The notes: generated by a model from the letters alone, not told the origin. A stretch of DNA of 64,000 nucleotides from Alphaproteobacteria bacterium (GCA_022822405.1 JAJEBT010000113.1:1-64000), one strand, 5' to 3'; counted from the stretch's first letter, positions 25,666-39,493 are shown. Numbers and translations are program-made.

Positions 25666-26724
25666 ATGGACAGAGCCCTGCACGAAAAGCCAGAGATGAC
25701 CAACAGCCGCGCCGATTTCTACGCGCGGATGGCGACCCGGAACATGACCCCGCTGTGGGAGGTCCTGCATACCCTGCTGGCGGAAGAGCCGGTGACGGAG
25801 GCAACGCCGCACAAGTGGGATTACGAGGAGTGCCGGCCATACATCATGGAATCGGCGGACATCATTTCCGCCGAGGAAGCCGAGCGCCGCGTCATGGTCC
25901 TCGAAAACCCGACGCTCGAGGGCCGCTCCTGCATCACCGAGGCACTCTATGCGGGGTTGCAGCTCATCATGCCGGGCGAAATCGCGCCCGCGCACCGCCA
26001 TTCCCCAGCGGCGCTGAGATTCATCGTCGAGGGCACCGGCGCCTACACCGCGATCGATGGCGAGAAGGCGTACATGGAGGTCGGCGACCTCATCCTCACC
26101 CCGTCCTGGCAATGGCACGATCACGGGCATACGGGCGACGTGCCGGTGGTCTGGCTCGACGGGCTCGACATTCCGCTGGTCCGCTATCTCGGGCCGGTAT
26201 TCGCGCAGCCCTACCCGGAACCGGAGTTTCCCCAGGGACGGCCATCCGGCGACAACATGTTCCGCTACGGCGCCAACATGCTGCCGGTCGGAGCGAAGTT
26301 CGACACCCAGAACTCGCCCGTTTTCCACTATCCCTATGTCAAGACCCGCGAGGCCCTCGAAAACCTGTCCCGTTCCGGAGACCCCGATCCGCGCCACGGC
26401 TTCAAGCTGGAATACATCAATCCCGTTACCGGCGGCCCGGTCATGCCGACGATTGGCACCCACATGCAGAAGCTGCCCGCGGGCTTCCAGGGCGAGGTCT
26501 ACCAGACCACGGCGGCATGGGTGTATTCGGTCGCCGAGGGATCGGGACGCACCCGCATCGGAGACCGCGTGTTCGACTGGAAGGCCAAGGACACGTTCGT
26601 GGTGCCGGCATGGTATCCGCACAGCCACGAGGCCGACGGCGACGCCTTCCTGTTCAGCTTCACCGACCAGCCGGTCCAGCAGAAGCTCGGGCTGTTCCGC
26701 GAACAGGCCAACGGCAGCGCCTGA
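25666..26724 (+). CDS. Gentisate 1,2-dioxygenase-like bicupin
   Basis: A 352-residue bicupin. The N-terminal cupin has IAPAHRHSPAALRFIVEG with His110 and His112 and a later WQWHDHGH containing further histidines, the Fe(II) site of gentisate 1,2-dioxygenase. The second cupin (PHSHEADGDAF) is partly degenerate. A strong aaggaggac ribosome site precedes the ATG. It would open gentisate to maleylpyruvate; salicylate or hydroxynaphthoate dioxygenase relatives remain possible. FAH and GST genes a few kilobases away could complete the route. Confidence 0.88.
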   Translation: MDRALHEKPEMTNSRADFYARMATRNMTPLWEVLHTLLAEEPVTEATPHKWDYEECRPYIMESADIISAEEAERRVMVLENPTLEGRSCITEALYAGLQLIMPGEIAPAHRHSPAALRFIVEGTGAYTAIDGEKAYMEVGDLILTPSWQWHDHGHTGDVPVVWLDGLDIPLVRYLGPVFAQPYPEPEFPQGRPSGDNMFRYGANMLPVGAKFDTQNSPVFHYPYVKTREALENLSRSGDPDPRHGFKLEYINPVTGGPVMPTIGTHMQKLPAGFQGEVYQTTAAWVYSVAEGSGRTRIGDRVFDWKAKDTFVVPAWYPHSHEADGDAFLFSFTDQPVQQKLGLFREQANGSA

Positions 26725-26741
26725 ACCGCAACACGGCGCCT

Positions 26742-26759
26742 GCGGCGCGATCGCGCCGC
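26742..26759. terminator. 18-bp perfect palindrome between convergent genes
   Basis: gcggcgcgatcgcgccgc reads the same on both strands and lies between the convergent gentisate-dioxygenase-like and gltB stop codons. It may act as a bidirectional terminator stem, though it has no T-tract and no natural loop. Confidence 0.35.
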
Positions 26760-26774
26760 GGGCGGCCGCGCCCG

Positions 26775-31307
<4,533 letters not shown>

Positions 31308-31317
31308 CTCTCGCCCC

Positions 31318-32763
31318 TCAAGCCGCCTCGGCCGTCGCCGCAGCGGCCGCCTTCGCCTCTAGATAGGTGTGGATCGACGCGGCCGCCTCGCGTCCGTCGC
31401 GGATCGCCCAGACCACCAGCGACGCACCGCGCACGATATCGCCGGCAGCAAACACCCCGTCGAGGCTGGTCGCCATCGTCCTGTAGTCGACGGCAACCGT
31501 GCCCCAGCCGGTGACCCCCAGTTCGGGCGTGTCGAACAGCAGCGGCAGCTCCTCGGGATCGAAGCCGAGAGCCTTGATGACAAGATCGGCGTCCTCGCCG
31601 AAGCTCGAACCCGGAATCGGCTCCGGCGTCTGGCGGCCCGAGGAGTCGGGCACGCCCAGATGGATCCGCTGCGCGCGCACAGCGCGCACCCGGTCGTCTC
31701 CCAGAAACGCCTCGGGGGCCGCCAGCCAGGCGAATTCGACACCCTCCTCCTCGGCATACTGAACTTCGCGGCGCGAGCCCGGCATGTTTGCGCGGTCGCG
31801 GCGATAGAGGCACTTCACCGACAGCGCTCCCTGACGCACCGCTGTGCGCACGCAGTCCATCGCCGTATCGCCGCCGCCGATGACGACGATCTTCCTGCCC
31901 TCGGCATTGAGCGTGCCGTCATCGAAGGCCGGCACGCTGTCTCCGAGGCCCTTCCGGTTGGACGCGATGAGAAAATCCAGCGCCGGCACGATATTGGCGA
32001 GGCCCGAACCCGGCGCCTTGATGTCGCGGGCCTTGTAGACACCGGTTGCGATCAGGATCGCATCGTGGCGCTCGCGCAACTCGGCGAACGACATGTCCCG
32101 CCCGACCTCGAACCCGGGATGGAAGATGACGCCGCCCTGCTTCAAGAGGTCGACGCGCCGCCCGACGACATGCTTTTCCAGCTTGAAATTCGGTATCCCG
32201 TAAACCAGCAGGCCGCCGATCCGATCGTGGCGGTCATAAACATGCACCTGGTAGCCGTGGCGGCGCAGCTCCTCCGCCGCGGCAAGGCCGGCCGGTCCGC
32301 CGCCGATGACGCCGACGCTTTCCCCGCGTTCGCTGAGCGGCGACACCGGCCGCACCCAGCCGCGCTCGAAAGCCGTATCCGTAATGTACTTCTCGACCGA
32401 ACCGATGGTGACGGTGCCGTGCCCGGCCTGCTCGATGACGCAGTTGCCCTCGCACAACCGGTCCTGGGGACAGATCCGGCCGCAAATCTCTGGCATGTTG
32501 TTGGTGGCCGAGGAAACCTCGTAGGCTTCCTCGAGCCGCCCCTCGGCGGTCAGCATGAGCCAGTCCGGAATGTTGTTGTGCACCGGACAGTGAACCTGGC
32601 AGAACGGCACACCGCATTGCGAGCAGCGGCCCGCCTGTTCGGCCGCCGCATCCGGATCGAACTGCCGGTAGATCTCGTCGAAGTCCGCACGACGCATGTC
32701 CGCCGGACGCTTCTCCGGCGTCCGGCGATCGCGGTCAACGAACTTCAGCATCTGCTCAGGCAT
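31318..32763 (-). CDS. gltD: Glutamate synthase small subunit
   Basis: A 481-residue GOGAT beta subunit. N-terminal cysteines for 4Fe-4S clusters are in CSQCGVPFCQVHCP and CGRICPQDRLCEGNC. An FAD site (VGVIGGGPAGLAAAEEL) and an NADPH site (KIVVIGGGDTAMDCVRTA) follow. It transfers electrons from NADPH to GltB. It is the first gene of the unit, preceded by a good promoter. Confidence 0.98.
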   Translation of the reverse strand: MPEQMLKFVDRDRRTPEKRPADMRRADFDEIYRQFDPDAAAEQAGRCSQCGVPFCQVHCPVHNNIPDWLMLTAEGRLEEAYEVSSATNNMPEICGRICPQDRLCEGNCVIEQAGHGTVTIGSVEKYITDTAFERGWVRPVSPLSERGESVGVIGGGPAGLAAAEELRRHGYQVHVYDRHDRIGGLLVYGIPNFKLEKHVVGRRVDLLKQGGVIFHPGFEVGRDMSFAELRERHDAILIATGVYKARDIKAPGSGLANIVPALDFLIASNRKGLGDSVPAFDDGTLNAEGRKIVVIGGGDTAMDCVRTAVRQGALSVKCLYRRDRANMPGSRREVQYAEEEGVEFAWLAAPEAFLGDDRVRAVRAQRIHLGVPDSSGRQTPEPIPGSSFGEDADLVIKALGFDPEELPLLFDTPELGVTGWGTVAVDYRTMATSLDGVFAAGDIVRGASLVVWAIRDGREAAASIHTYLEAKAAAAATAEAA

Positions 32764-32850
32764 CGATTCCCCCGCCGGTACCCCGGAAACGTCACGCGCG
32801 TCGGCGTGACGCCCGCGTCAATCGCGCATCTAGCCACATGCGCGAGACGT

Positions 32851-32879
32851 ATTTCAGCAAAAAACCCGGAAAATGTCAA
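32851..32879 (-). promoter_or_regulatory. Sigma-70-type promoter for gltDB
   Basis: Read on the minus strand: a perfect -35 box TTGACA (32874-32879), a 17-base spacer and TGAAAT (32851-32856, four of six consensus matches). It lies about 88 bases before the gltD start. No clear NtrC or sigma-54 site was noticed. Confidence 0.6.
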
Positions 32880-32954
32880 CATCAGTATCCTTCTTTGCAC
32901 AGGAACGGATGATTTTTCCACAAGCGAACTAGCAGGCTGATTTAATGCTCGATT

Positions 32955-32967
32955 TTTTGTCACAAAA
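32955..32967. promoter_or_regulatory. Perfect palindrome ttttgtcacaaaa, operator candidate
   Basis: Six-base arms (ttttgt/acaaaa) around a central c. It lies upstream of the gltD promoter and about 240 bases ahead of the FAD oxidoreductase. The binding factor is unknown. Confidence 0.4.
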
Positions 32968-33208
32968 TGGTACTAAATCCAGAAAAGCCGAAACGCTGAT
33001 GATTTCCGATGGCCGCGACCGCCGCACCGGACGTCTCGCGGCGCCGGCAGGCGGAGATTCCGCAGATCCGGCGCCGCGCCCGGCTGTCCGTTCAGGCCCC
33101 GCCGGCAACCGGTTCCGCCCTGCCCGCACCGCCGACCGATTGCACGGGACACGGCCGAGTGAATATACTCGGCAACGCTCCGGCGGCGGCCCGGCAACTG
33201 TCTTGCGG

Positions 33209-34396
33209 ATGACGATGCAGCATTACGACGTAGCGATAGCGGGTGGCGGGATCATGGGCTGTGCGACAGCCTATTTCCTTGCCGCATCGCCCGACTTCAG
33301 CGGTTCGGTTGTCGTCGTCGAGCGCGACCCGACCTACCAGAGCTGTTCGGCAACCCGTTCCCTGGGCGGCATACGCCAGCAGTTCACCACGCCCGAGAAC
33401 ATACGCATGTCGATGTTCGGCGCAGAGTTCGCCCGCGCCGCCGACGAACTGCTGGGCGTCGACGGCGAGCGATGCGATGTGACCTTTCGCGAACAAGGCT
33501 ATCTGATGATGGCCAGCGCGCACGGCGCAGGGACATTGCGGCAGAACCTCGATCTGCAGCGCCGTTTCGGCGCCGCGGTCGAGTTCTTCGAGGACGATGC
33601 GCTGGCCGAACGCTTCCCGTGGCTCAACCCGGAGGGCGTCGGCGGCGCAGTCTTCGGCCATGCCAACGAGGGCTGGCTCGATCCCAACACGCTGCTCACC
33701 GGGTTTCGGCGCAAGGCGCGATCCCTCGGCGTCACCTTCCTCAAGGACGAGATCACGCAACTGGACCGCACGGCCAATACCGTTACCGGCTTCCGGATGG
33801 CGGAACACGGGACGATTGCGGCGGGCGTGACCGTACTTGCCGCAGGGGCCAGCGCCGGGGCCATGGCGCAAACCGCCGATGTGTTCCTGCCGGTCTGGCC
33901 CAAGAAGCGCTACGTCTACGTGTTCGACTGCCGCGACGACCTGCAGCATGCGCCGCTGACGATCGATCCGGGCGGCGTAGCCTTCCGGCCCGAGAGCGGC
34001 CAGTATCTCGGCACCGTCTCACCGCCGGAAGACGAGGATCCCGACAGCGATCCGCTCGACTTCGAGGTCGACCATGCGCCGTGGGAGGACGTCATCTGGC
34101 CCGCCCTGGCGCACCGCGTGCCGGCATTCGAGAGCGTGAAGGTAACGGGGTTCTGGGCCGGTCATTACGACTTCAACGTCTTCGACCGCAACGCCATCCT
34201 CGGCCCCCATCCGGAAATCACCGGGCTGCTGTTCTGCAACGGTTTCAGCGGCCACGGCGTTCAGCAGGCGGCCGCCGCCGGCCGTGCGATCTCCGAACTG
34301 ATCTCGTTCGGCGAATATCGCGCAATCGATCTGACGCGTTTCGGTTTCGAACGGATCGCAGCCAACACCCCGGTTCTGGAAACCAACGTCTTCTAG
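33209..34396 (+). CDS. FAD-dependent oxidoreductase (DAO fold, FOXRED1-like)
   Basis: A 395-residue protein with an N-terminal dinucleotide-binding motif DVAIAGGGIMGCATAYFL and the characteristic SCSATRSLGGIRQQFTTPEN segment seen in FOXRED1-like and sarcosine/dimethylglycine dehydrogenase-type oxidoreductases. The C-terminal GLLFCNGFSGHGVQQA closes the FAD site. Starts at 33209 or 33215 are both possible. Substrate is probably an N-alkyl amino acid; an assembly role like that of mitochondrial FOXRED1 is only an analogy. Confidence 0.82.
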   Translation: MTMQHYDVAIAGGGIMGCATAYFLAASPDFSGSVVVVERDPTYQSCSATRSLGGIRQQFTTPENIRMSMFGAEFARAADELLGVDGERCDVTFREQGYLMMASAHGAGTLRQNLDLQRRFGAAVEFFEDDALAERFPWLNPEGVGGAVFGHANEGWLDPNTLLTGFRRKARSLGVTFLKDEITQLDRTANTVTGFRMAEHGTIAAGVTVLAAGASAGAMAQTADVFLPVWPKKRYVYVFDCRDDLQHAPLTIDPGGVAFRPESGQYLGTVSPPEDEDPDSDPLDFEVDHAPWEDVIWPALAHRVPAFESVKVTGFWAGHYDFNVFDRNAILGPHPEITGLLFCNGFSGHGVQQAAAAGRAISELISFGEYRAIDLTRFGFERIAANTPVLETNVF

Positions 34397-34466
34397 CCCG
34401 CGCGGTGGCAGGCGACCCGTCATGCGGCTATAGTCCGCAGCCCCCCGCCGATGCCGGACGATTCAC

Positions 34467-35255
34467 TTGACACTGCTCCAGCTTGCCATTCTCGCCGCGA
34501 TCCAAGGCGTAACCGAATTCCTGCCGGTCAGCTCCTCCGGCCATCTCGTCCTGGTTCCGACCCTGGCCGGCTGGCCCGACCAGGGCCTGCTGATCGACGT
34601 CGCCGTCCATGTCGGAACGCTGCTGGCGGTGGTCGTGTATCTGTGGCCGCATCTCCGGCGCATGCTGCAGGTGTCCCCGGCCAGCGGATCCGGCAGCGAC
34701 CGGCGGCTTCTCGGCCAGACCGCGCTTGCCACCGTTCCCGTCCTGGTTGCCGGCGGGCTGGTGTTCCTTTACGCAGGTTCGCTTCTTCGCAGCGCCGAGG
34801 TGGTGGGCTGGACGACGCTCATATTCGGGATACTGCTCTATCTTGCCGACCGTTTCGCCGGCACGAGCCGCCAACTCTCCGACATGACCTGGGGCAGGGC
34901 GTTGCTGATTGGCCTCGCTCAGGTCCTCGCCCTCGTACCCGGTTCCAGCCGCGCCGGCGTGACGATCACGGCAGGACGCCTTCTCGGCTTCGACCGCGCT
35001 GACGCTGCCCGGTTCTCCATGCTGCTCGCCATTCCCGCGATAATCGCGGCCGGCGGCGCAGCCGGCTGGAAGTTGTGGAACCTGGGCACGCTTCAACTCG
35101 TCGAGGAAGCTCTCGTCGCCGCAGTCATCGCCTTCTGTACCGCGATCGTTGCGATCCGGCTCATGATGAACTGGATCCGCCGCTCAAGCTTCACGCCGTT
35201 CGTCATCTACCGGCTGGCGCTCGGAGGTGCCGTTCTCGCCTGGGTCTATCTCTGA
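34467..35255 (+). CDS. uppP: Undecaprenyl-diphosphatase
   Basis: A 262-residue polytopic membrane protein with family motifs GVTEFLPVSSSGHLVL near the N-terminus and LVPGSSRAGVTITAG in the second half. It dephosphorylates undecaprenyl diphosphate to recycle the lipid carrier of peptidoglycan synthesis and can give bacitracin resistance. A TTG start at 34467 places the first conserved helix correctly. Converges with the next gene over 13 bases. Confidence 0.93.
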   Translation: MTLLQLAILAAIQGVTEFLPVSSSGHLVLVPTLAGWPDQGLLIDVAVHVGTLLAVVVYLWPHLRRMLQVSPASGSGSDRRLLGQTALATVPVLVAGGLVFLYAGSLLRSAEVVGWTTLIFGILLYLADRFAGTSRQLSDMTWGRALLIGLAQVLALVPGSSRAGVTITAGRLLGFDRADAARFSMLLAIPAIIAAGGAAGWKLWNLGTLQLVEEALVAAVIAFCTAIVAIRLMMNWIRRSSFTPFVIYRLALGGAVLAWVYL

Positions 35256-35268
35256 TTGGTGCTCGCGA

Positions 35269-36198
35269 TCAGCGGTGCCAGACGCCGCGCCGGTAGCGCC
35301 TGAGATACGTCTGCAGGATCGCGCCAACCGCGGTCGGGTCGATTCCGAGATCGTCGAGCCCCGGATGCTCGCCGGTAACGACACTGTCGCAACGCAACAG
35401 CCGCACCTGGTCGCGGGTAAGCGGAGGAAAGGGGAGCTGTTCGAGCACCAGCCCGACGCAGGCCGCCAGCGGGAAGGGAAGCGGAACCAGGAGCCGCCGC
35501 CGGTCGATTTCCGCCAGCATCATTTCCATCAATTCCCGGAATTCGAGAATCTGGGGCCCGCCGAGCTCCCATGTCTGCCCCTCGCGCACGCGGTCTCCGG
35601 CGATCGCCGCAATCGCGCGCGCGACATCGGCGACATAGACCGGCTGGAACCTGGTGCGGCCGCCGCCAATCAGCGGCAACGCCGGAGCCAGCCGCGCCAT
35701 CACCGCAAACTTGTTGAAGAAATCGTCCTCGGGGCCAAAGACGATGCTGGGACGCACGACGGATGCCGCGGGGAAGGCCTCGCGGACAAGCGTCTCGGCG
35801 CGTCCCTTCGTCGCGGCATAGACGGCGGCGGCAGCCGGATCGGCGCCGATCGCCGAGACGTGCACCAGCGTCGCGGCGCCAGCGTCGCGGCTCGCCGCGG
35901 CAACCCGCCGCGCGCCCTCGACATGGACGGCGGCGAAGCTCTGCCTGCCACGCTCGGCGAGCAGGCCGACCAGATTGACGACGGTGTCGGCATCCTGCAC
36001 CGCGGCCGCAACCGAGGCGTCATCGCGGATGTTGGCCTGCACGGGGGTGACCTGACCGACATCGCCCAGCGGCCTCAGGAAGCCGGCGCGTTCCGGCCGG
36101 CGCACGGCGGCACGGACCCGTGCGCCTGTCCGGGCAAACTCGGCAACGACGTAGCGGCCGATAAAGCCCGAGGCACCGAATACGGTCACGATGCTCAT
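35269..36198 (-). CDS. NDUFA9-like NAD(P)-binding protein
   Basis: A 309-residue atypical short-chain dehydrogenase: VTVFGASGFIGRYVVAEFA nucleotide-binding loop, VVNLVGLLAERGRQSF and VVRPSIVFGPEDDFFNKFA, a signature of the complex I 39-kDa (NDUFA9) subunit and its alphaproteobacterial homologues. It could be an accessory subunit of NADH dehydrogenase or a quinone/lipid-related reductase. No nuo genes are in the window. Confidence 0.85.
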   Translation of the reverse strand: MSIVTVFGASGFIGRYVVAEFARTGARVRAAVRRPERAGFLRPLGDVGQVTPVQANIRDDASVAAAVQDADTVVNLVGLLAERGRQSFAAVHVEGARRVAAASRDAGAATLVHVSAIGADPAAAAVYAATKGRAETLVREAFPAASVVRPSIVFGPEDDFFNKFAVMARLAPALPLIGGGRTRFQPVYVADVARAIAAIAGDRVREGQTWELGGPQILEFRELMEMMLAEIDRRRLLVPLPFPLAACVGLVLEQLPFPPLTRDQVRLLRCDSVVTGEHPGLDDLGIDPTAVGAILQTYLRRYRRGVWHR

Positions 36199-36293
36199 CG
36201 GTCAACAATCTCCCAAGTTTCCGCCCGCGCTAATAGTCGGTCGGGTATTCGGCGTCAACTTGCACAGGCCGCGCCCGCGGCGGCTCGAAGCGC

Positions 36294-38111
36294 TCACTTG
36301 CGGGCCGCCTTCCCGCCCTGGTGCCACCAGCTCGTGATGTCCGGCCCGTATGCGGGATGCCCGGGTATTCCGAACCGGTCCCAGTAGGCGAGGCGGGTCA
36401 TGCGGATATGCCATTGCGGAATCACGTAGTGGTTCCACAGCAGAACCCGGTCGAGGGCGCGCGTCGCCGTGACCACGCCGGCCCGAGTCGGCGCCGCGAT
36501 GATCTTCTCGATCAGATCGTCCACCGCGGGATTGCGGATGCCGCCATGGTTCCGGCTGCCCTGGCGGCCGGCAGCGGCCGAACTCCAGTAGTCGCGCTGC
36601 TCGTTGCCCGGAGATTCGGACTGGCCCGCGCCGCCGACGATCATGTCGAAGTCGAACGCGTTGAGACGGTTGATGTATTGCGACTGGTCGACCGTGCGCA
36701 CGGAGGCGTCGATACCGAGACGCTTGAGGTTGCGGGCAAACGGCGTGACGATCCGCTCGAAGGCAGGCGAAACGAGCAGAATCTCGAACGATACCGGTTT
36801 CGACGTCACCGGAGAGATGAGGCGGTTCTCGCTGATCCGGTAGCCGTTCTCCTTGAGCAACCTGAGCGCCCCGCCAAGATTCCTGCGGACATTCCCCGAA
36901 CCATCCGTGGAAGGCGGTTCGTAAACCTTCGAGAAGACCTCGTCCGGTATTCGACCTCGCCAGGGCTCGAGCAGCGCAAGCTCCTCCGGCGACGGCGGCA
37001 TCCGCGCCGCCAGTTCCGAATTCGAGAAGAAGCTCTTGGTCCGGGCATACTGCCCGTAGAAGAGGTTCCTGTTCGACCACTCGAAATCGAATGCAAAGGC
37101 CATCGCCTCGCGCAGGACAGGATCGGTGAACTGCGGGCGGCGCAGGTTGAAGACGAACGCCTGCATGCCCGTCGGCCTGCGGTGCGGCACCTGTTCGAGC
37201 TTCACCCTGCCGTCGCGGCGCGCCGGAAAATCGTAGGCCGTCGCCCAGATCAGCGAGTTGTTCTCGATGCGGTAGTCATACCTGTCGGCCTTGAACGCTT
37301 CCTGCGCCACGGTCTGGTCGCGGTAATAGTCGATGCGGATGCGGTCGAAATTGTAACGGCCGCGATTGATCGGAAGGGCTGCGCCCCACCAGTCCGGCAC
37401 CCGTTCGAGCTCGACGAAGCGGCCGGTCTCGAAGGCCGCGATCCTGTAGGGTCCGCTGCCGAGCAGAGGATCCAGCGTGGTCCGGTCGAGGGGACGTTCG
37501 GCCCACCATTTCCGGGACAGCACCGGCAGCTGGCCAGTAATCTGCGGGAGCTCGCGATTGGGCGGACCGCTCAACTCGAACTTCACCTTGCGCTCGCCGA
37601 CCTTCACCGCCCGTGCAATGTTCTTGTAATAGAACCGGAAATGCGGCCTGCCCTTCTCCTTGAGCGCGTTCAGCGACCAGATCACGTCATCCACGGTTAT
37701 CGGCGTGCCGTCATGGAAGCGGGCCTCCGGCCGCAGGGTGTAGACGACCCAGGACAGATCGCCGGGCACCTCGACGCTCTCGGCAATCGCGCCGTATTCC
37801 GCTGAAACCTCGTCGGGTGCTGATGTGAGAAGGGTCTCGTAGACGAAGCCGAGCCCAGCTGCCGGCGTGCCCCTGACGCTGAACGGGTTGAAGGAATCGA
37901 AGGTTCCGATGGCGTGCTGACGCAACACGCCGCCCCTGGGCGCGTCCGGGTTGACGTAGTCGAGATGCCTGAAATCCGACGGATATTTGAGCTTGCCGAC
38001 CAGCGTGAGGCCGTGAGTGACCATGGCGCCGCCGTCTGCCGCCGGCACTCCAGACGGCGCGAGCGCCGATAGTGCGACAAGGATCGCGGCGGCCGTAGCG
38101 GACAGCTTCAT
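36294..38111 (-). CDS. Extracellular solute-binding protein family 5 (YejA-like)
   Basis: A 605-residue periplasmic binding protein with a signal peptide (KLSATAAAILVALSALAPSG, cleavage after about residue 25). DFRHLDYVNPDAPRGG and FDSFNPFSVRG are typical of the YejA/microcin-C peptide-binding branch. It would deliver peptides to an ABC importer, but no permease or ATPase genes are adjacent, so it is an orphan here. Confidence 0.88.
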   Translation of the reverse strand: MKLSATAAAILVALSALAPSGVPAADGGAMVTHGLTLVGKLKYPSDFRHLDYVNPDAPRGGVLRQHAIGTFDSFNPFSVRGTPAAGLGFVYETLLTSAPDEVSAEYGAIAESVEVPGDLSWVVYTLRPEARFHDGTPITVDDVIWSLNALKEKGRPHFRFYYKNIARAVKVGERKVKFELSGPPNRELPQITGQLPVLSRKWWAERPLDRTTLDPLLGSGPYRIAAFETGRFVELERVPDWWGAALPINRGRYNFDRIRIDYYRDQTVAQEAFKADRYDYRIENNSLIWATAYDFPARRDGRVKLEQVPHRRPTGMQAFVFNLRRPQFTDPVLREAMAFAFDFEWSNRNLFYGQYARTKSFFSNSELAARMPPSPEELALLEPWRGRIPDEVFSKVYEPPSTDGSGNVRRNLGGALRLLKENGYRISENRLISPVTSKPVSFEILLVSPAFERIVTPFARNLKRLGIDASVRTVDQSQYINRLNAFDFDMIVGGAGQSESPGNEQRDYWSSAAAGRQGSRNHGGIRNPAVDDLIEKIIAAPTRAGVVTATRALDRVLLWNHYVIPQWHIRMTRLAYWDRFGIPGHPAYGPDITSWWHQGGKAARK

Positions 38112-38249
38112 GCCTGTCTCTCCCTGCTGCGAAAGGTTGGCCCGACGGCAGCGAATATACCGGCGCGGCGGCCGTCTTCATAACCGGGCTGCCGCCCGGG
38201 GCCGCCGCCGCCCGGACGCACCCCCGCCGCAGCGCGCCGGATATGGATC

Positions 38250-38624
38250 TCAGGGCTGGTCCGAGACATGGGCCGCCACGATTCGCCATCCGTCCGGGGT
38301 GCGGACCCAGCTCTGGCTCTGGCGGCTGACAGCGGCAGTGCCGGGTCGTGTCGATTCGGTGTTGGCGACGGCGAAGTCGCGGCCGAAGGTTACAATGCTC
38401 GTGTTTCTCAACGTGCGCGTCCACGGGCCGATGCCGCGGCCGCGGCGGAAGGCGGACAACGCCGCATGGCCGACGAGCGTGCCGTTGGGGCCGTAGCGCA
38501 GGGTCCGGGAATCGTTCCAGAAGAGTTCGTCGATCCCGTCGACATCGTCCGCAAGGAGCGCCTTCTCGTAGGCCATGAAGGCTTCCGTGACCTCGGCCAC
38601 GATCTCGGGAATGTTGACCTCCAT
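38250..38624 (-). CDS. hpxZ: HpxZ-like protein (NTF2 fold)
   Basis: A 124-residue SnoaL/NTF2-like protein with the pattern DVDGIDELFWNDSRTLRYG and GPWTRTLRNTSIVTFG of HpxZ, encoded with oxalurate/purine-degradation genes in other bacteria. No other hpx gene is present in the window. It could equally serve a neighbouring catabolic route. Symbol is by family resemblance. Confidence 0.7.
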   Translation of the reverse strand: MEVNIPEIVAEVTEAFMAYEKALLADDVDGIDELFWNDSRTLRYGPNGTLVGHAALSAFRRGRGIGPWTRTLRNTSIVTFGRDFAVANTESTRPGTAAVSRQSQSWVRTPDGWRIVAAHVSDQP

Positions 38625-38653
38625 GCTTCCGTCTCCCTTCCGCGGCCCGGCCC

Positions 38654-39433
38654 TCAGCCCGCGAGCGCCGCCAGGACCTCCCGGTGCAGGCGGGCGTCGC
38701 CGGCGGCGGCGATGTCGCCGGAGGAGTCCGCGTCGAGCGGCCTGCCGGACCAGTCGGTGATTGTCCCGCCCGCCTCCTCGACGATCGGCGCGAGCGCGCA
38801 GAAATCATGGAGTTTCAGGCCGGACTCGATGACGACATCGATCCGTCCCATCGCGAGAAGGCCGTAATTGTAGCAGTCGCCGCCGAACACGGCGTGCCTG
38901 GCCGCGTTCTCGACATGCTCGAAGCGCAACACCCCGCCGGGCGTGAACAGGCGCGGCGATGTCGTGGCGACCACGGCTTCGGCAAGCCTCGGACAACTGC
39001 GGACCGCCACCGGCTCGCCGTTGAACGCGGTGCCGCCGCCGCGGCATGCGATCCACCGTTCGCCGGAAACCGGCTGGTCGATCATGCCGAGAACCGGAAC
39101 GCCTCCCCGCATGGCGGCGACCAGCGTTCCGAAGATCGGACGTCCGGCGAGAAACGATTTGGTGCCATCGATGGGATCTATGACCCAGACGAACTCGGCG
39201 TCGGTGCGCTCGCCGCCGAACTCCTCCCCGACGATGCCGTCCCCGGGACGCTTCCGCGCGAGAAGCTCGCGGATGGCCTGTTCCGCTTCCCTGTCGGCGA
39301 CCGTCACGGGCGACGCGTCCTCCTTGTCGTCCACCCCTATCGGCGCCCGGAAATACCGGCGGATGACGCGGCCGCTCGCATCGGCCAGCGCATGCGCGAT
39401 CGCGGCGAACTCGGGAGGGCAGGTGGCGGACAT
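38654..39433 (-). CDS. hisN: HisN-type inositol-monophosphatase-family phosphatase
   Basis: A 259-residue protein with metal-site motifs GEEFGGERTD, WVIDPIDGTKSF and, near the C-terminus, KLHDFCALAPIVEEAGG. The TKSF form is typical of alphaproteobacterial HisN, which removes phosphate from histidinol phosphate in histidine synthesis. A broader inositol-monophosphatase activity cannot be excluded. It is 29 bases from hpxZ. Confidence 0.82.
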   Translation of the reverse strand: MSATCPPEFAAIAHALADASGRVIRRYFRAPIGVDDKEDASPVTVADREAEQAIRELLARKRPGDGIVGEEFGGERTDAEFVWVIDPIDGTKSFLAGRPIFGTLVAAMRGGVPVLGMIDQPVSGERWIACRGGGTAFNGEPVAVRSCPRLAEAVVATTSPRLFTPGGVLRFEHVENAARHAVFGGDCYNYGLLAMGRIDVVIESGLKLHDFCALAPIVEEAGGTITDWSGRPLDADSSGDIAAAGDARLHREVLAALAG

Positions 39434-39493
39434 CGGGCTGTCTGGCGATCTGCGGCGGCGCGGCCCCCGGGACCGCGCCCCCGAAAGCAGCCG

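Larger units (their letters stand above)
32764..33208. other. AT-rich divergent intergenic region, gltD / FAD oxidoreductase
   Basis: No gene recognised. The centre (about 32840-32990) is clearly more AT-rich than the surroundings and holds a promoter towards gltD and a perfect 13-bp palindrome. The right part (33000-33200) is GC-rich and featureless. Confidence 0.6.

Noticed and set aside
24460..26628. Very long open frame on the minus strand opposite the epimerase and gentisate-dioxygenase genes
   Set aside because: It is the complement shadow of two well-supported genes in GC-rich DNA and shows no family motifs.
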